This document shows, one piece after another, positions 24,784-35,560 of a DNA stretch of 64,000 bases; within the stretch, counting starts at the first letter, position 1; the number at the start of each line of letters is the position of its first letter. The position numbers were made by a program, and so were the translations under genes. The stretch comes from Bubalus kerabau (taxonomy: Eukaryota > Chordata > Mammalia > Artiodactyla > Bovidae). The DNA lies in NCBI RefSeq assembly GCF_029407905.1, contig NC_073637.1:49848501-49912500 (forward strand). Direction: 5' to 3'. Below the pieces are notes generated by a model, which was given only the letters and a program-made list of their open reading frames with translations, did not search any database and was not told the DNA's origin.

Positions 24784-25001
24784 AAGAATGTTGGTTGATT
24801 CACTAAAAACAGGAACAATAAACTATACTTGCTTTTAGCTATTGATGTTTTTGCTAAGTAGTGACTAAAAAGTGAAGAGGAGTTTTCTTTAAGAAGTTGA
24901 AGGCTTAAGTAAATTGATAGTTGGTTTTAGTCTTTTGTTTGAGCTGCTGTTGCCACCATCCTACTCAGGATGAGTTTTGTTACCTTCTAGACAGTTAAGC
25001 C

Positions 25002-25165
25002 GGAGAAGGCAATGGCACCCCTCTCCAGTACTCTTGCTTGGAAAATCCCATGGATGGAGGAGCCTGGTAGGCTGCAGTCCATGGGGTCGCTAGGAGTCGG
25101 ACACGACTGAGCGACTTCCCTTTCACTTTCATGCATTGGAGAAGGAAATGGCACCCCACTCCAGC
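25002..25165 (+). mobile_element. Bov-A2 SINE, second monomer truncated
   Basis: The first monomer is complete (ggagaaggcaatggcacccc to gtcggacacgactgagcgac). It is followed by the diagnostic linker ttccctttcactttcatgca and only the first 28 or so bases of the second monomer. Low divergence suggests a fairly young insertion that lost its 3' end. Confidence 0.9.
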
Positions 25166-25668
25166 GTTCAGCTTTTGTTTCCGCCTCTGTAAAGTGGAGA
25201 CAGTTGATACCTACAACATAGGGTATATTAGTTTTGATCATTTTGTTGAAGAGTTTGACCTTTGTACCACTGACAGTGGGCAACTATATAAGGTTTTTGT
25301 ATTTTAACAATGTTCAGATCTGGTTTAAGAAAAAATATTAAACTGCAAGAAGACCAGTTTGAGCATTGGTGGTGGGAATGACCAAAGGGATAGAGATGAG
25401 AATTTTTATGTCTTCTGGGAGAATTAGTGAGTGACAGCTAAGTCTAGACTTGTAGACTTACATGATGATCTAGAAAATTGCACCTTAAACTCAATTTTGA
25501 ATTAAATGTGTAGGAAATGTATAGGTTTACTTTTTTGAATAATCAGCCATGTCAAATTTATTTTATATCACATCGATCAACATGTTAAAGCTACGGTAAT
25601 AATAACTGCTCTTAGAATTATTTTGCATGTGAAACCATAGATACCTACTAGCCATGATCATACCTCTC

Positions 25669-25835
25669 TAGTATAGTGGTTCAGGGTAGGATCTTGCTAC
25701 AGTCGAATGTGATCTGCCCTTGACTGTGGTGATACCATCTACCTTTAGTGTTGTTCTGGGGATTAAGTAAGAATGCATGTAAAACATTAAGACAGTACCT
25801 GATTCATAGTAAACACTTAATGAGTGGTAGATACT
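25669..25835 (+). repeat. MIR SINE (ancient)
   Basis: Starts with tagtatagtggttcagggta, matching the MIR 5' end, and runs to acagtacctgattcatagta and aacacttaatgagtg, matching its 3' half. The middle is strongly diverged. Confidence 0.65.
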
Positions 25836-26307
25836 GTATTTTTCACAAAAGCGTAACTCTGGGTACATTTGGGGTACAATTTTGAGTTCATTATAGCTTG
25901 GAAGCATATGAAATATGTAAAGTCTATCTTCTGTGGTAGCATAATTTAACTTAATCAGTTGCGATTATGTTTATTGCATTTCAGGATCAAGCCTTGTTGA
26001 GAGGTCTAATTTGCATTGTATAATTCAGACTAATCAGGGCAAGTTGAAATTTAGGAGATTTTTAAACAGTGTGATATTTAATAGGAACAAATAAAGATTT
26101 AGGCCCTGAAGGAAGAAACATAAACCATTAGTACTAATTCAGTGTGAGGAGGATGGGCTCAGAAAGAGGTTCCTAGTAAAGGGGGTAAAAAAATGTTTGT
26201 AACCTAATGCAGAAGGAGCCCCACCTCTTTGAAGTGGTGCTGTAAGGAATAGGGAGAGTGACTTATGTATGGACAATAGAGGGCTGTGGGCTTTCTGTGT
26301 ACCTGCC

Positions 26308-26517
26308 TGTGCTGTGTGCTCAGTCATGTCCAACTTTGTGACCCTGTGGACTGTAGCCTGCCAGGCTCCTCTGTCTATGGCATTTCCAGGCAAGAATACT
26401 GGAGTAGATTGCCATTTCCTTCTCCAGGTGATCTTCCCAGCCCCAGGGATCTAACCCATGTCTCTTGGGTCTCCTGAATTAGCAGCCGGATTCTTTACCA
26501 CTGTGTCACCTAGGAAC
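26308..26517 (-). mobile_element. Bov-tA SINE, reverse orientation
   Basis: The plus strand reads tgctcagtcatgtccaactt, ccaggcaagaatactggagt, ttccttctccaggtgatctt, then the reverse of the tRNA-like head, ending in accactgtgtcacctaggaa. Full length but moderately diverged. Confidence 0.88.
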
Positions 26518-26707
26518 CATCCTGATTCCAGTTTAATTCATAAAGCTCACTGGTAGAGTAAAGCCCCATATTGTTCCCAGTCTGTAGCAAGGTATTTACT
26601 GGTAGTAGAACAAAGGAGGAAAGTGAGCAAATTTGCCAGCCTTTGGGTTGGTGAAGGCAGCAATAGATCTTCAGGATCCAGATGTCTTCAGTATTCAGTA
26701 TCCACCA

Positions 26708-26914
26708 GGGCTTCCCTGGTGGCTCAGTCGGTAGAGTCTGCCTGCAATGCGGGAGACCTGGGTTCAATTCCTGGGTGAGAAAAATCCCCTGGAGAAGGAA
26801 ATGGCAACTCACTCCAGTATTCTTGGCTGGAGAATTCCATGGACAAAGGAGCCTGGTGGGCTACAGGCCATGAGGTTACTAAAAGTTGGACACGACTGAG
26901 TGACTAACACACAC
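26708..26914 (+). mobile_element. Bov-tA SINE
   Basis: A complete element: gggcttccctggtggctcag, cgggagacctgggttcaatt, ctggagaaggaaatggcaac, tggacacgactgagtgacta, ending in a CA-rich tail. It lies 190 bases from a copy in the opposite orientation. Confidence 0.93.
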
Positions 26915-27619
26915 ATCCAGGTGTATATAAATAGGCATGCTTTTTTTTAATGCTTTTCTAAAATCTTAAAATTCTAAAATCTAAAAATCTAAAAAGGATA
27001 CTTTTTAAATTCTTTCTTATAAAAAATTTTCATCCAGGTTAAGTATTTCCCTAGGGGTGATCTGGAACTCCTTGGAAAAGCCACAGTGAGACTACTGTGT
27101 CTGTGCCCTTATTGTAACACAGGGAGGCTTGGTGTCCTAGCCTTTTTTGTTTGACTGCATATGCTGCCTTAACTGTTTCTGTTTTATTTCATTTGCTTTG
27201 TTTTCTTTAAAAAGGTTTTTTTTTGTTTTTGTGCTTTTCATTCTATTTTTGGAGCAAGGGTGTTCTGCCTCACATATTTTATAGTCAGATTTACACTTCA
27301 TTAATTTTACTCTTAAATTATATGGATTTTTTTTCTCAAGAAGACTAAGCAAGATACAAGGATTAAGCATGATATGTAGTAGAAATTTGGTATCATGCTA
27401 ATATCACCTCAGCCCTCTCCATTTTAAGTATTCTGAAGCCCTAGTCATTGGACCCTGTATTTCAGGCAGAAATAATAAACTATTTCATAAACAATTTGTA
27501 TAGTGCTTTGGGATCTCCTTCTTGATGTAGTCATTGAAATATGCTGATCTTTTATCAAGTCTTAATTATTAATTATTATATCAAGTCTTTATTATTATTA
27601 TTCACGACTATTGCTTATT

Positions 27620-27737
27620 GGGCTTTGCTGATAGCTCAGTTGATAAAGAATCTGTCTGCAGTGCAGGAGACCCCGGTTGATTCCTGGGTCGGGAAGATCT
27701 GCTGGAGAAGGAATAGGGTACCCACACCAGTATTCTT
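27620..27737 (+). mobile_element. Bov-tA SINE, 3'-truncated
   Basis: The tRNA-like head and the first part of the Bov-A body are present (gggctttgctgatagctcag to caccagtattctt). The element then stops where the next Bov-tA copy begins, giving a head-to-tail pair. Confidence 0.85.
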
Positions 27738-27995
27738 AGGCTTGCCTTGTGGCTCAGCTGGTAAAGAATCTGCCTGCAATGCGGGAGACCTGGGTTTCAT
27801 CTCTGGGTTGAGAAGATCCCCTGGAGAAGGGAAAGGCTACCCACTCCAGTATTCTGGCCTGGAGAATTCCATATGCATATACGACATGTGTATGCTATTC
27901 AATACATGAATATGAATAGGAATTTTGTGGAGAATTCCACCGACTGTATAGTCCATGGGGTTGTAAAGAGTCGGACATGGCTGAGTGACTTTCAT
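27738..27995 (+). mobile_element. Bov-tA SINE with internal 57-base filler
   Basis: It starts aggcttgccttgtggctcag and ends gtcggacatggctgagtgac, so it is full length. The body is broken after ggagaattcca (27861-27871) by 57 bases of unrelated AT-rich sequence, after which ggagaattcca is repeated (27929-27939) and the SINE continues. The element was probably copied into the preceding SINE. Confidence 0.88.
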
Positions 27996-28645
27996 TTTCA
28001 AAAACCAGGAAGAGTGGTGATGTCAGAGGTCATGGAATAAGAGGTACTCATTAAAGTCTCAGAGCTACTATATAAGATGTATATTCAGTGTGGGTATCAG
28101 GTAAAGGACTTTTTGAAAAACAGATAGTACTTTTCCTGAGTCTTCCTTAATTGTGGTGTGGAATCCTGTCTTGATTCTTAGTCATTTATTATACCAATAC
28201 ATTCTCTAAATGTTTTGCCTAAGTTCCACTTAGGTTAGATTTTAAAGCAATATTTACTTTTAGTACAAGATAATAAGTGAGGTGGTCTTTTCTATAAATC
28301 AGAAATTTAATTGGCCCTTACTGCATTGATGCCTTATATATAATTGAGGTCCTGAAAAAGTACATAGTTTGTATGTTTGCACATCTAACAGTCTTTTTGA
28401 ATGCACTGAGAATTTGCCATTAAGAGGAATCTTGGGTAAGTTTTATGAAGGGAATTGTTCTTTTCTCCAGTTTCTATTAGTTTATTTCATATTATTGACA
28501 TCATTGTAAACTTTTATTGGATTTTGAGAGCCTTTCAAAGTGCTTGCAAAATTATGTGTTTATCTTTCTGTGCTTTTATCCCTCTAGTCCTTTAGATTTA
28601 GTTCAGTCCAATAAGTAAAAAGGGTGGTGTCAGAGTGGGATGCTA
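27996..28645. other. Intron 2 sequence, nothing recognised
   Basis: AT-rich sequence up to the target duplication of the BovB insertion. I see nothing in it. Confidence 0.5.
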
Positions 28646-28657
28646 GGAGGATTTCTT

Positions 28658-30325
28658 CAGTTCAGTTCAGTCACTCAGTCGTGTCCAGCTCTTTGCGACC
28701 CCATGAATTGCAGCACGCCAGGCCTCCCTGTCCATCACCAGCTCCCAGAGTTCACCCAAACTCATGTCCATCGAGTCAGTGATGCCACCCAGACATCTCA
28801 TCCTCTGTCGTCCCCTTCTCCTCCTGCCCCCAATCCCTCCCAGCATCAGAGTCTTTTCCAGTGAGTCAACTCTTCGCATCAGGTGGCCAAAGTATTAGAA
28901 TTTCAGCTTCAGCATCAGTCCTTCCAATGAACACCCAGGACTGATCTCCTTTAGAATGGACTGGTTGGATCTCCTTGCAGTCCAAGGGACTCTCAAGAGT
29001 CTTCTCCAACACCACAGTTCAAAAGCATCAATTCTTCAGCGCTCAGCTTTCTTCACAGTCCAACTCTCACACCCATACATGACCACTGGAAAAACCATAG
29101 CCTTGACTAGACGGACCTTTGTTGGCAAAATAATGTCTCTGCTTTTCAATATGCTATCCAGGTTGGTCATAACTTTCCTTCCAAGGAGTAAGTGTCTTTT
29201 AATTTGATGGCTGCAATCACCATCTGCAGTGATTGCTGCTGCTGCTGACTCTCTGCGGCCCCATAGACGGCAGCCCACCAGGCTCCCCCATCCCTGGGAT
29301 TCTCCAGGCAAGAACACGGGAGTGGGTTGCCATTTCCTTCTTCAGTGCATGAAAGTGAAAAGTGAAAGTGAAGGCGCTCAGTCGTGTCCGACTCTTAGCG
29401 ATCCCATGGACTGCAGCCTACCAGGCTTCTCTGTCTATGAGATTTTCCAGGCAGGAGTACTGGAGTGGCTTGCCATTGCCTTCTCCGATTATGGAGCCCA
29501 AAAAAATAAAGTCTGACACTGTTTCCACTGTTTCTCCATCTACTTCCCATGAAGTGATGGGACCAGATGCCATGATCTTCGTTTTCTGAATGTTGAGCTT
29601 TAAGCCAACTTTTTCACTCTCCTCTTTCACTTTCATCAAGAGGCTCTTTAGCTCCTCTTCACTTTCTGCCATAAGGGCGGTGTCATCTGCATATCAGATT
29701 ATTGATATTTCTCCCGGCAATCTTGATTCCAGCTTGTGCTTCTTCCAGCCCAGCGTTTCTCATGATGTACTCTGCATAGAAGTTAAATAAGCAGGGTGAC
29801 AATATACAGCCTTGACGTCCTCCTTTTCCTATTTGGAACCAGTCTGTTGTTCCATGTCCAGTTCTAACTGTTGCTTCCTGACCTGCATATAGGTTTCTCA
29901 AGAGGCAGGTTTTAGAAAGCACTACTATGTACAAAGCTAGTGGAGGTGATGGAATTCAAGTTGAGCTATTTCAAATCCTGAAAGATGATGCTGTGAAAGT
30001 GCTGCACTCAATATGCCAGCAAATTTGGAAAACTCGGCAGTGGCCACAGGACTGGAAAAGGTCAGTTTTCATTCCAATCCCAAAGAAAGGCAATGCCAAA
30101 GAATGCTCAAACTACCACACAATTGAACTCATCTCACACGCTAGTAAAGTAATGCTCAAAATTCTCCAAGCCAGGCTTCAGCAATACATGAACCGTGAAC
30201 TTCCAAATGTTCAAGCTGGTTTTAGAAAAGGCAGAGGAACCAGAGATCAGATTGCCAACATCCGCTGGATCATCGAAAAAACAAGAGAGTTCCAGAAAAA
30301 TATCTATTTCTGCTTTATTGACTGT
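28658..30325 (-). mobile_element. BovB LINE with inverted 5' segment (twin-priming product)
   Basis: A single BovB insertion in minus orientation. Its 3' tail is at the left (cagttcagttcagtcactca), and the reverse-transcriptase coding part runs leftwards from about 29908. The 5' part (29910-30325) is inverted and reads on the plus strand, coding for KVLHSICQQIWK, QDWKRSVFIPIPKKGNAK and VQAGFRKGRGTRDQIANI, ending at CFID. A perfect 12 bp target duplication, ggaggatttctt, flanks the whole unit (28646-28657 and 30326-30337). About 85-90 bases of RT coding sequence between the two segments are missing. The YADD region (about 29680-29690) is shifted out of frame by a small deletion, and a Bov-A2 SINE later split the body at 29235-29486. 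The copy is dead. Confidence 0.93.
29235..29486 (-). mobile_element. Bov-A2 SINE nested in BovB
   Basis: The plus strand reads (gct)n, ctgcggccccatagacggca, then the linker tgcatgaaagtgaaaagtga, then the second monomer to ttgccattgccttctccg. It interrupts BovB between tctgcagt and tggagcccaaaaaa, which are adjacent in intact BovB. Only a 4-base repeat, gatt, is visible at the two junctions (29231-29234 and 29487-29490). Confidence 0.93.
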
Positions 30326-30337
30326 GGAGGATTTCTT

Positions 30338-31064
30338 AGCAGGTTGTTAATTTAGAAAACAGGACCTTATCTGCCAGTGTTAAAAAGTGAGCACTGGGAA
30401 GAGGGAATTTTCTATTGGTGATTTCACTAGCTGTGAGAAACCTCTGTTCCAAGAGAAAAAATGTCAAAAGTAATTGTGTCTAATCTCCCAATGTCCAGTT
30501 CTGTTTTCTCCCTTCTATTTTTAATAGAAGGGCATTTCTTTTGTAGCCTTTAAAAAGTTTGTTTGTTTTTAATAAAAGTTCCTGGTAGTAGTGTTCTGAA
30601 GCAAAATTAAAATTTAAATAACTGAAAAGTGCATAAAGTGTGGCAGGCAAGAAATGCAAGATTATTTAGTACATGTTAAACAACCAAAAGAAAGAACACT
30701 TGAATACATTATTCGGAGTGCCCTTGGGGCTTTTTAAGCATGTGTCTCCCTTCTCCCCACTCCACCCCGCTTCCTCCACCCCCGACTGCCCATGCTGGGT
30801 TTGTAGGGAGTGGAGAGGGAGTGATGGTCAAAACCAAAAGGTGGCATTTGGTCTTGAACTGGAGTCTGCTCTGTGCACTGTTAGCAGCATTTCCTTCAAA
30901 GTGTGGTATGTATGTGTATTGTGGATGCAGTTGTTTAAAATAGAAAATGAAAGTTTTTCTTGTATCTCCTAACTTAAATGTTTGCTCTCATTAGGAGCTG
31001 CCATCAAGCTTATTATGTAATAAGTCATGCTTGCACTAAGATTGTTTATTAAATGCCTCTTGGG
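30338..31064. other. Intron 2 sequence between two BovB copies
   Basis: No repeat or gene recognised. It contains a C-rich patch (ccacccccgactgcc) at about 30775-30790, and a frame of 99 codons (30673-30972 +) without recognisable content. Confidence 0.5.
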
Positions 31065-31542
31065 CATTACTTTTCCAACAAAGGTCCATCTAGTCAATGC
31101 TATGGGTTTTCCAGTGGTCATGTATGGATGTGAGAGTTGGACAATAAAGAAAGCCGAGTGCTGAAGAATTGGTGCTTTTGAACTGTGGTGTTGGAGAAGA
31201 CTCTTGAGAGTCCCTTGGACTGCAAGGAGATCCAACCAGTCCATCCTAAAGGAAATCAGTCCTGGGTGTTCATTGGAAGGACTGATGCTGAAGCTGAAAC
31301 TTCAATACTTTGGCCACCTGACGCGAAGAACTGACTCATTTTAAAAGACCCCGATCCTGGGAAAGATTGAGGGTGGGAGGAGAAGGGGACGACAGGGGAT
31401 GAGATGGTTGGGTGGCATCACCAACTCAATGGACCCGAGTTTGAGTGAACTCCGGGAGTTGGTGATGGACAGGGAGGCCTGTCGTGCTGCAGTCCATGGG
31501 GTCGCAAAGAGTCGGACACGACTGAGCGACAGAACTGAACTG
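31065..31542 (+). mobile_element. BovB LINE, 5'-truncated
   Basis: The last 480 bases of BovB, from cattacttttccaacaaagg through ttggagaagactcttgagag to gtcggacacgactgagcgac. The coding part is broken by stops (for example tga after gccgagtgc). No reverse-transcriptase core is present. Confidence 0.92.
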
Positions 31543-32632
31543 GGTCTGTGAATACTAGGAAACAGTGTTTATCTGAACAGTGAGCATTGGGGTTGAGGGT
31601 ATTCTCAAAGATACAACACTGTCACTAATTTGGGTGTAAATTCCTTGCCTTAGCTATGATACTTGTTCATATCATTCTCACATTTGTCAGAGCCGTTAAT
31701 ATGTTGAGAATAGTGGCTTTCTTCTTAGTCACTTGCTTAATTTAGCAAATATACTTAAAGCATTTTCTACCTGTATTTTAAATTTTCTTTAATGTGAATA
31801 CATGGAGCAGAACTAATCTTTGAATATTTGCTGCATCTATTATGTTAAGACATTTTTCTTTTACACACTGAGAATAATAAAAGTAGGTTATAATTAGACC
31901 CTAATGTAAGTTAACCTAGAAATGGTAGTCAGAATCAAAAGTAATGTTAACAGCAGTCGGAAGAGTTGATAATTTCAGTACACCCTTTCCTGGGCTTCAG
32001 TGTCTGCAATACTTAGCAAGCAAAGTAAGTTGCCTCTGCTCAGTTAGAACTTCTTTTCAAATTTCTTGTCCCCCGCAACCATTTTGTATTTTAAAGTGCT
32101 GTCGTGGTGGAGATGAGGGATAAAGAAAGAGATGAGCTATTTTTCTTGTTAGTTATATTGCCCTCCATCTGATTGTTTCAGGTTGCTCTATATTCAGAAT
32201 ATAGACAAGTGACTTCAGTAGTTAGTGATGTGTCAGAGAATTGTCAGCTCCAAGTTTCTAGGCTGACTTTTTGCTTCTAGGAAACAACAACAAAAAGTGG
32301 GGGCCAGTAAGAAGAAGGTCCTGGGCTTAGTATTTTCTAAGAACTAGTAAGACTGACTTTTAGTAGTAATTGTGAAAGTAGAAATGTTTTCAACAGTTGT
32401 TAAAGTGATAGTGATTATTTTAGGTAGAAATATATTATCACATGTGGGAGGAGTAGATTCGGCATTAAGATGTCAGACCCCCCTGGATTTTCTGAGATAT
32501 GTTCATGTTATGTATACTTTCCTACTGGTGTGATTCATTTTACCTGTAATAGTTTTAATTAAAATACAGAAAATCTTGCTTTTTAATGTGATAGGGCCTC
32601 TGACTGTATTTGAGTTTTTAAGAATATGTACA
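31543..32632. other. Intron 2 sequence, nothing recognised
   Basis: AT-rich sequence without a recognised repeat or a convincing frame. Confidence 0.5.
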
Positions 32633-32780
32633 GTTTTAAAAGCCTGTAGAAAGGCCCTAGATTAAAGAAATCTCTCCTGGCCCTTCTAACGTAAAAAAAC
32701 AATTAAGAGTCAAGTAGAAAATACTTCATAAAACTCATCAAATGGCTGGGTCAGTTTCTCTTGAATTCCTACATCTATTT
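32633..32780 (+). repeat. Duplicated segment of unknown family, copy A
   Basis: This segment recurs at 34136-34299 with about 90% identity outside an A-rich stretch (about 12 mismatches in 128 aligned columns). Shared words include tctcctggcccttct, agtcaagtagaaaatacttc, ataaaac, catcaaatggctg, cagtttctcttgaat and ctacatctattt. I do not recognise it as any repeat family. An L1M-type fragment follows directly. Confidence 0.7.
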
Positions 32781-32784
32781 GCAG

Positions 32785-33230
32785 GAGAAGTACATAAAAC
32801 AAACACAATTTGATGAACAATTATAGAGCAAACATGCACGGAACTGCTACTTTGGTTAAGAAATATAACACAACCCCTCAAATCTCCCTGATCACAACTC
32901 CCTTGCGTTCCCCCTAGAAATACCTAGGATTTTGACTTTTCGTGAAGCTTTATCTTGTATAGTTTTATGTGTTTTTATGTATTATTAATTTGATTTTATC
33001 TATCTTTGAACTTTATAAATGTAATGACAGTTACGTTTTCTTTGTTTTGCTTCTTTTACTCAGCCTTATATTTCTGAGGTTCATCCTCTGTAGCTCATTC
33101 ATTTTTTAATTGCTATATCCTATAGTGTGAATATCACATTTTATTTACTCATTCTGTCCTCAATGGGCTATTGAATTGTTTCCAATTTTTATGTAAGTTG
33201 TCTTGGTTTTTAAAAGCACTGTATATGTCA
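32785..33230 (-). mobile_element. L1M-type LINE 3' fragment
   Basis: The words caaacatgcacggaactgct, aatttgattttatctatctt, ctgaggttcatcctctgtag and tagtgtgaatatcacatttt followed by tttactcattctgtcc fit an old L1 3' region of the type that reads tgaatataccacaatttatt in consensus. Strongly diverged; the orientation is inferred. Confidence 0.5.
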
Positions 33231-33511
33231 AAATGTTTTGTATGCTGAAGTTGGCCATATAGGACCTTTCCTTAAGATATGAGTACCAGAGAGATTAGAC
33301 ACCATTCTGTTTAGATCTAGTACTTGAGCTTATTCAGAGAAAGGCATTTCCCTACTGTCTCATTTATTTATGGTGAGTTTGATGTTGCTTCTTTCAGAAT
33401 TTTTGAAACTTTTCCCTTGATATTCAAATGTTTCTTTAGTTTTTCCAAGTTATGTGACTATCATACAGATAAAAGTGAGGAAAATTATGGGTTAAATTGG
33501 GCTGACTAAAT

Positions 33512-33544
33512 ATAGTATTTATTTATTTATCTATTTATTTATTG
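33512..33544. repeat. (TTTA)n microsatellite
   Basis: Imperfect tetranucleotide run (tatttatttatttatctatttatttatt), likely to be length-variable. Confidence 0.85.
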
Positions 33545-33647
33545 CTTTGCATTGACAGTAACATTTTCTTGTGTTACATTTAAGCTGTGGTCAGAAGGTG
33601 TCTCTTGACTTTCTGAAGCACTATATTTTTAACTAACCTTAACTTGT

Positions 33648-33860
33648 GTTATCCTCGTAGCTCAGTTGTAGAGAATCTATCTGCAGTGCAGGAGACCTGG
33701 GTTCGATCCTTGGATCGGGAAGGTCTTATCCCTTGGAGAAAGAAATGGCAGCCCACTCCAGTATTCTTGCCTGGAGAATCCCACAGACAGAGGAGCCTGG
33801 CAGGCTATAATCCATGGGGTCACAAGAGTCGAACATGACTTAGTGACAAAAGAGAGAGAG
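33648..33860 (+). mobile_element. Bov-tA SINE with short target duplication
   Basis: tRNA-like head (gtagctcagttgtagagaat), agacctgggttcgatccttg, Bov-A body and a decayed gagagaga tail. The repeat aacttgt flanks it (33641-33647 and 33861-33867). The first bases of the head are altered (gttatcctc). Confidence 0.9.
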
Positions 33861-34135
33861 AACTTGTAGTATAAGTATGTGTAGGCAGTAGTCAGACCTG
33901 ATTCATGCCAGATTAGTGTCTTGGGCATTTTAGGTTTCTTACTTGAATGAATGATTGATTGTTTTTGTGACCAAGTTTTTGTTACAAGTATCTTTAAAAG
34001 GAATCATAAAGTACATAAATAACTTTGCAGTCCTCATTGTTAGAGATTTTTGTAAATTTAGGTGATTTTCAGTATATTTGAAAATCATTCCAGGAATGAA
34101 AGCAGTCATGGGAAAAGCAGTTTGGAAATGATGCT

Positions 34136-34299
34136 GTTTTAAAACCCTGTAAAAATGCCCCAGATTAAACAAAGTTCTCCTGGCCCTTCTCACTTAAAAG
34201 GAAAAAAAAAAAAAAAAAAAAAATTGAGTCAAGTAGAAAATACTTCATAAAACCCATCAAATGGCTGAAACAGTTTCTCTTGAATTTCTACATCTATTT
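34136..34299 (+). repeat. Duplicated segment of unknown family, copy B
   Basis: Second copy of the 32633-32780 segment in the same orientation. It differs mainly by an A run (34202-34223, 22 A) where copy A has a shorter A-rich stretch. Identity falls away on both sides of the segment. Confidence 0.7.
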
Positions 34300-34769
34300 T
34301 TCTCTAGGTAGTATAGTATAGTAACAAATAATGTAATTACAAATTATAGCAGTTATTTATTTGGAATATTTTAGGCTGCACTGTTGATTAATGTATTTTG
34401 TGATAACGGTAATTTGTGTCTTTTACTGGAATGCCAGGGTTGGAAAAGGCACAGTGTGTATTTCTAGTCCTTTTCTTGAATGTGTAAACTTTGATTCTTA
34501 CTAATTAAATTGTTTTGCAGTATTACTTTAATGCAGTACACAGCCTAAAATGCCTTTTGGAATTTTGATGTTTTACTTGGTGGCTCATGTAAACTTTTTG
34601 CACAAGCCCCTTTTAAAGTCAACATGTAAAATTGTTGAGCATATTCCATTTTTCATATTAACTACTCTGTCTACATTACTACCTAACTTCGGGCTTTCAT
34701 TATCATCTCTTGCTGGAATTATTGTGGTAGCCTTTTAACAGGTTTCTTGCCCAAGTCTTTCCTTTTTAG

Positions 34770-35212
34770 TCCATTCTTCCCTCCAGAGTGATACCTTAAA
34801 AAGAAAAAAAAAATCTTGAAGTCTCAGAGTGTCACTTTCCTACTTTAAAATCAGTGTCTGGCACCTCTGTACCCGCAGAGTAAAGCCCATGTCTCCCTGG
34901 CCTGTGACACTTTGAGATTTGGCTCAGGTGTGTGGTTTCCACCTTATTTCTTCTTCCTTTCCCTGTGCATATTATATAGTATGAGATTGTTTATAGAGCT
35001 CCTTAAAAATTTGGAGTCTTTTATACTCTATACCTTGCATGGTGGTTTCCTCAGGCTCAGCTATAGCTCTTAACTTTTTCTGCCTGGCAAGCTCTTACCC
35101 ATCCTTCTAAACAGCACAGGTTTTGAACCTCTGTAAAAACTTTTCTTTGCCCGTCCCAGTATTCCCCTTTGTGTTAACTCTGCAACCCACACACCTTCAG
35201 TTTAACGTGTGG
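34770..35212 (+). repeat. L2 LINE 3' region, left part
   Basis: The text cagagtaaagcccatgtctc, followed by ctggcctgtgacactttgag, resembles the L2 3' region (cagagtaaagtccaaa...ggcctacaaggcc). Further on, tgcctggcaagctcttaccc and tttgaacctctgtaaaaact continue the order. It is interrupted by a Bov-tA SINE and resumes to about 35560. Confidence 0.6.
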
Positions 35213-35222
35213 TATTGCTGAT

Positions 35223-35431
35223 CGGATTTCCAGATGGTGCTAGGGGTAAAGAATCCCACCTGCAGTACAGGATATCTGGGTTCAGTCCCTGGGTCGGGAA
35301 GATCCCCCGGAGAAGACTTGGCAACCCACTTCAGTATTCTTGCCTGGAGAATTCCGTGGACAGAAGAGCCTGGCAGGCTGCAGTCTATGGGGTCCCAGTG
35401 AGTCGGACACGATTGAGCGACTAACACAAAC
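35223..35431 (+). mobile_element. Bov-tA SINE with target duplication
   Basis: The head is degenerate (atttccagatggtgctaggg) but the body is clear (ctgggtcgggaagatccccc, ttcttgcctggagaattccg, gagtcggacacgattgagcg). It is flanked by attgctgat / attgctaat (35214-35222 and 35432-35440). It splits an L2 fragment. Confidence 0.9.
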
Positions 35432-35440
35432 ATTGCTAAT

Positions 35441-35560
35441 GTGGCTTTCTTACCTACTCTGAGCTGCTTTAAGTCAAGGACTATGTCCTGATTTAAAGCT
35501 GGCTGTCAACTTTTACCTTTGTATCTGGAAATTGAGATAGGTGCTCAAGAAATAACAGGC
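35441..35560 (+). repeat. L2 LINE 3' end, right part
   Basis: The text ttaagtcaaggactatgtcc, then gtatctggaaattgagatag and gtgctcaagaaat fits the L2 3' terminus (gggcagggactgtgtc ... gtgctcaataaat). It continues the fragment left of the SINE. Confidence 0.55.

Noticed and set aside
27541..27909. 122-codon frame on the plus strand
   Set aside because: Translation of two adjacent Bov-tA SINEs.
30775..30800. C-rich patch as a CpG island or promoter
   Set aside because: Very short, few CpG sites, no nearby transcript evidence.
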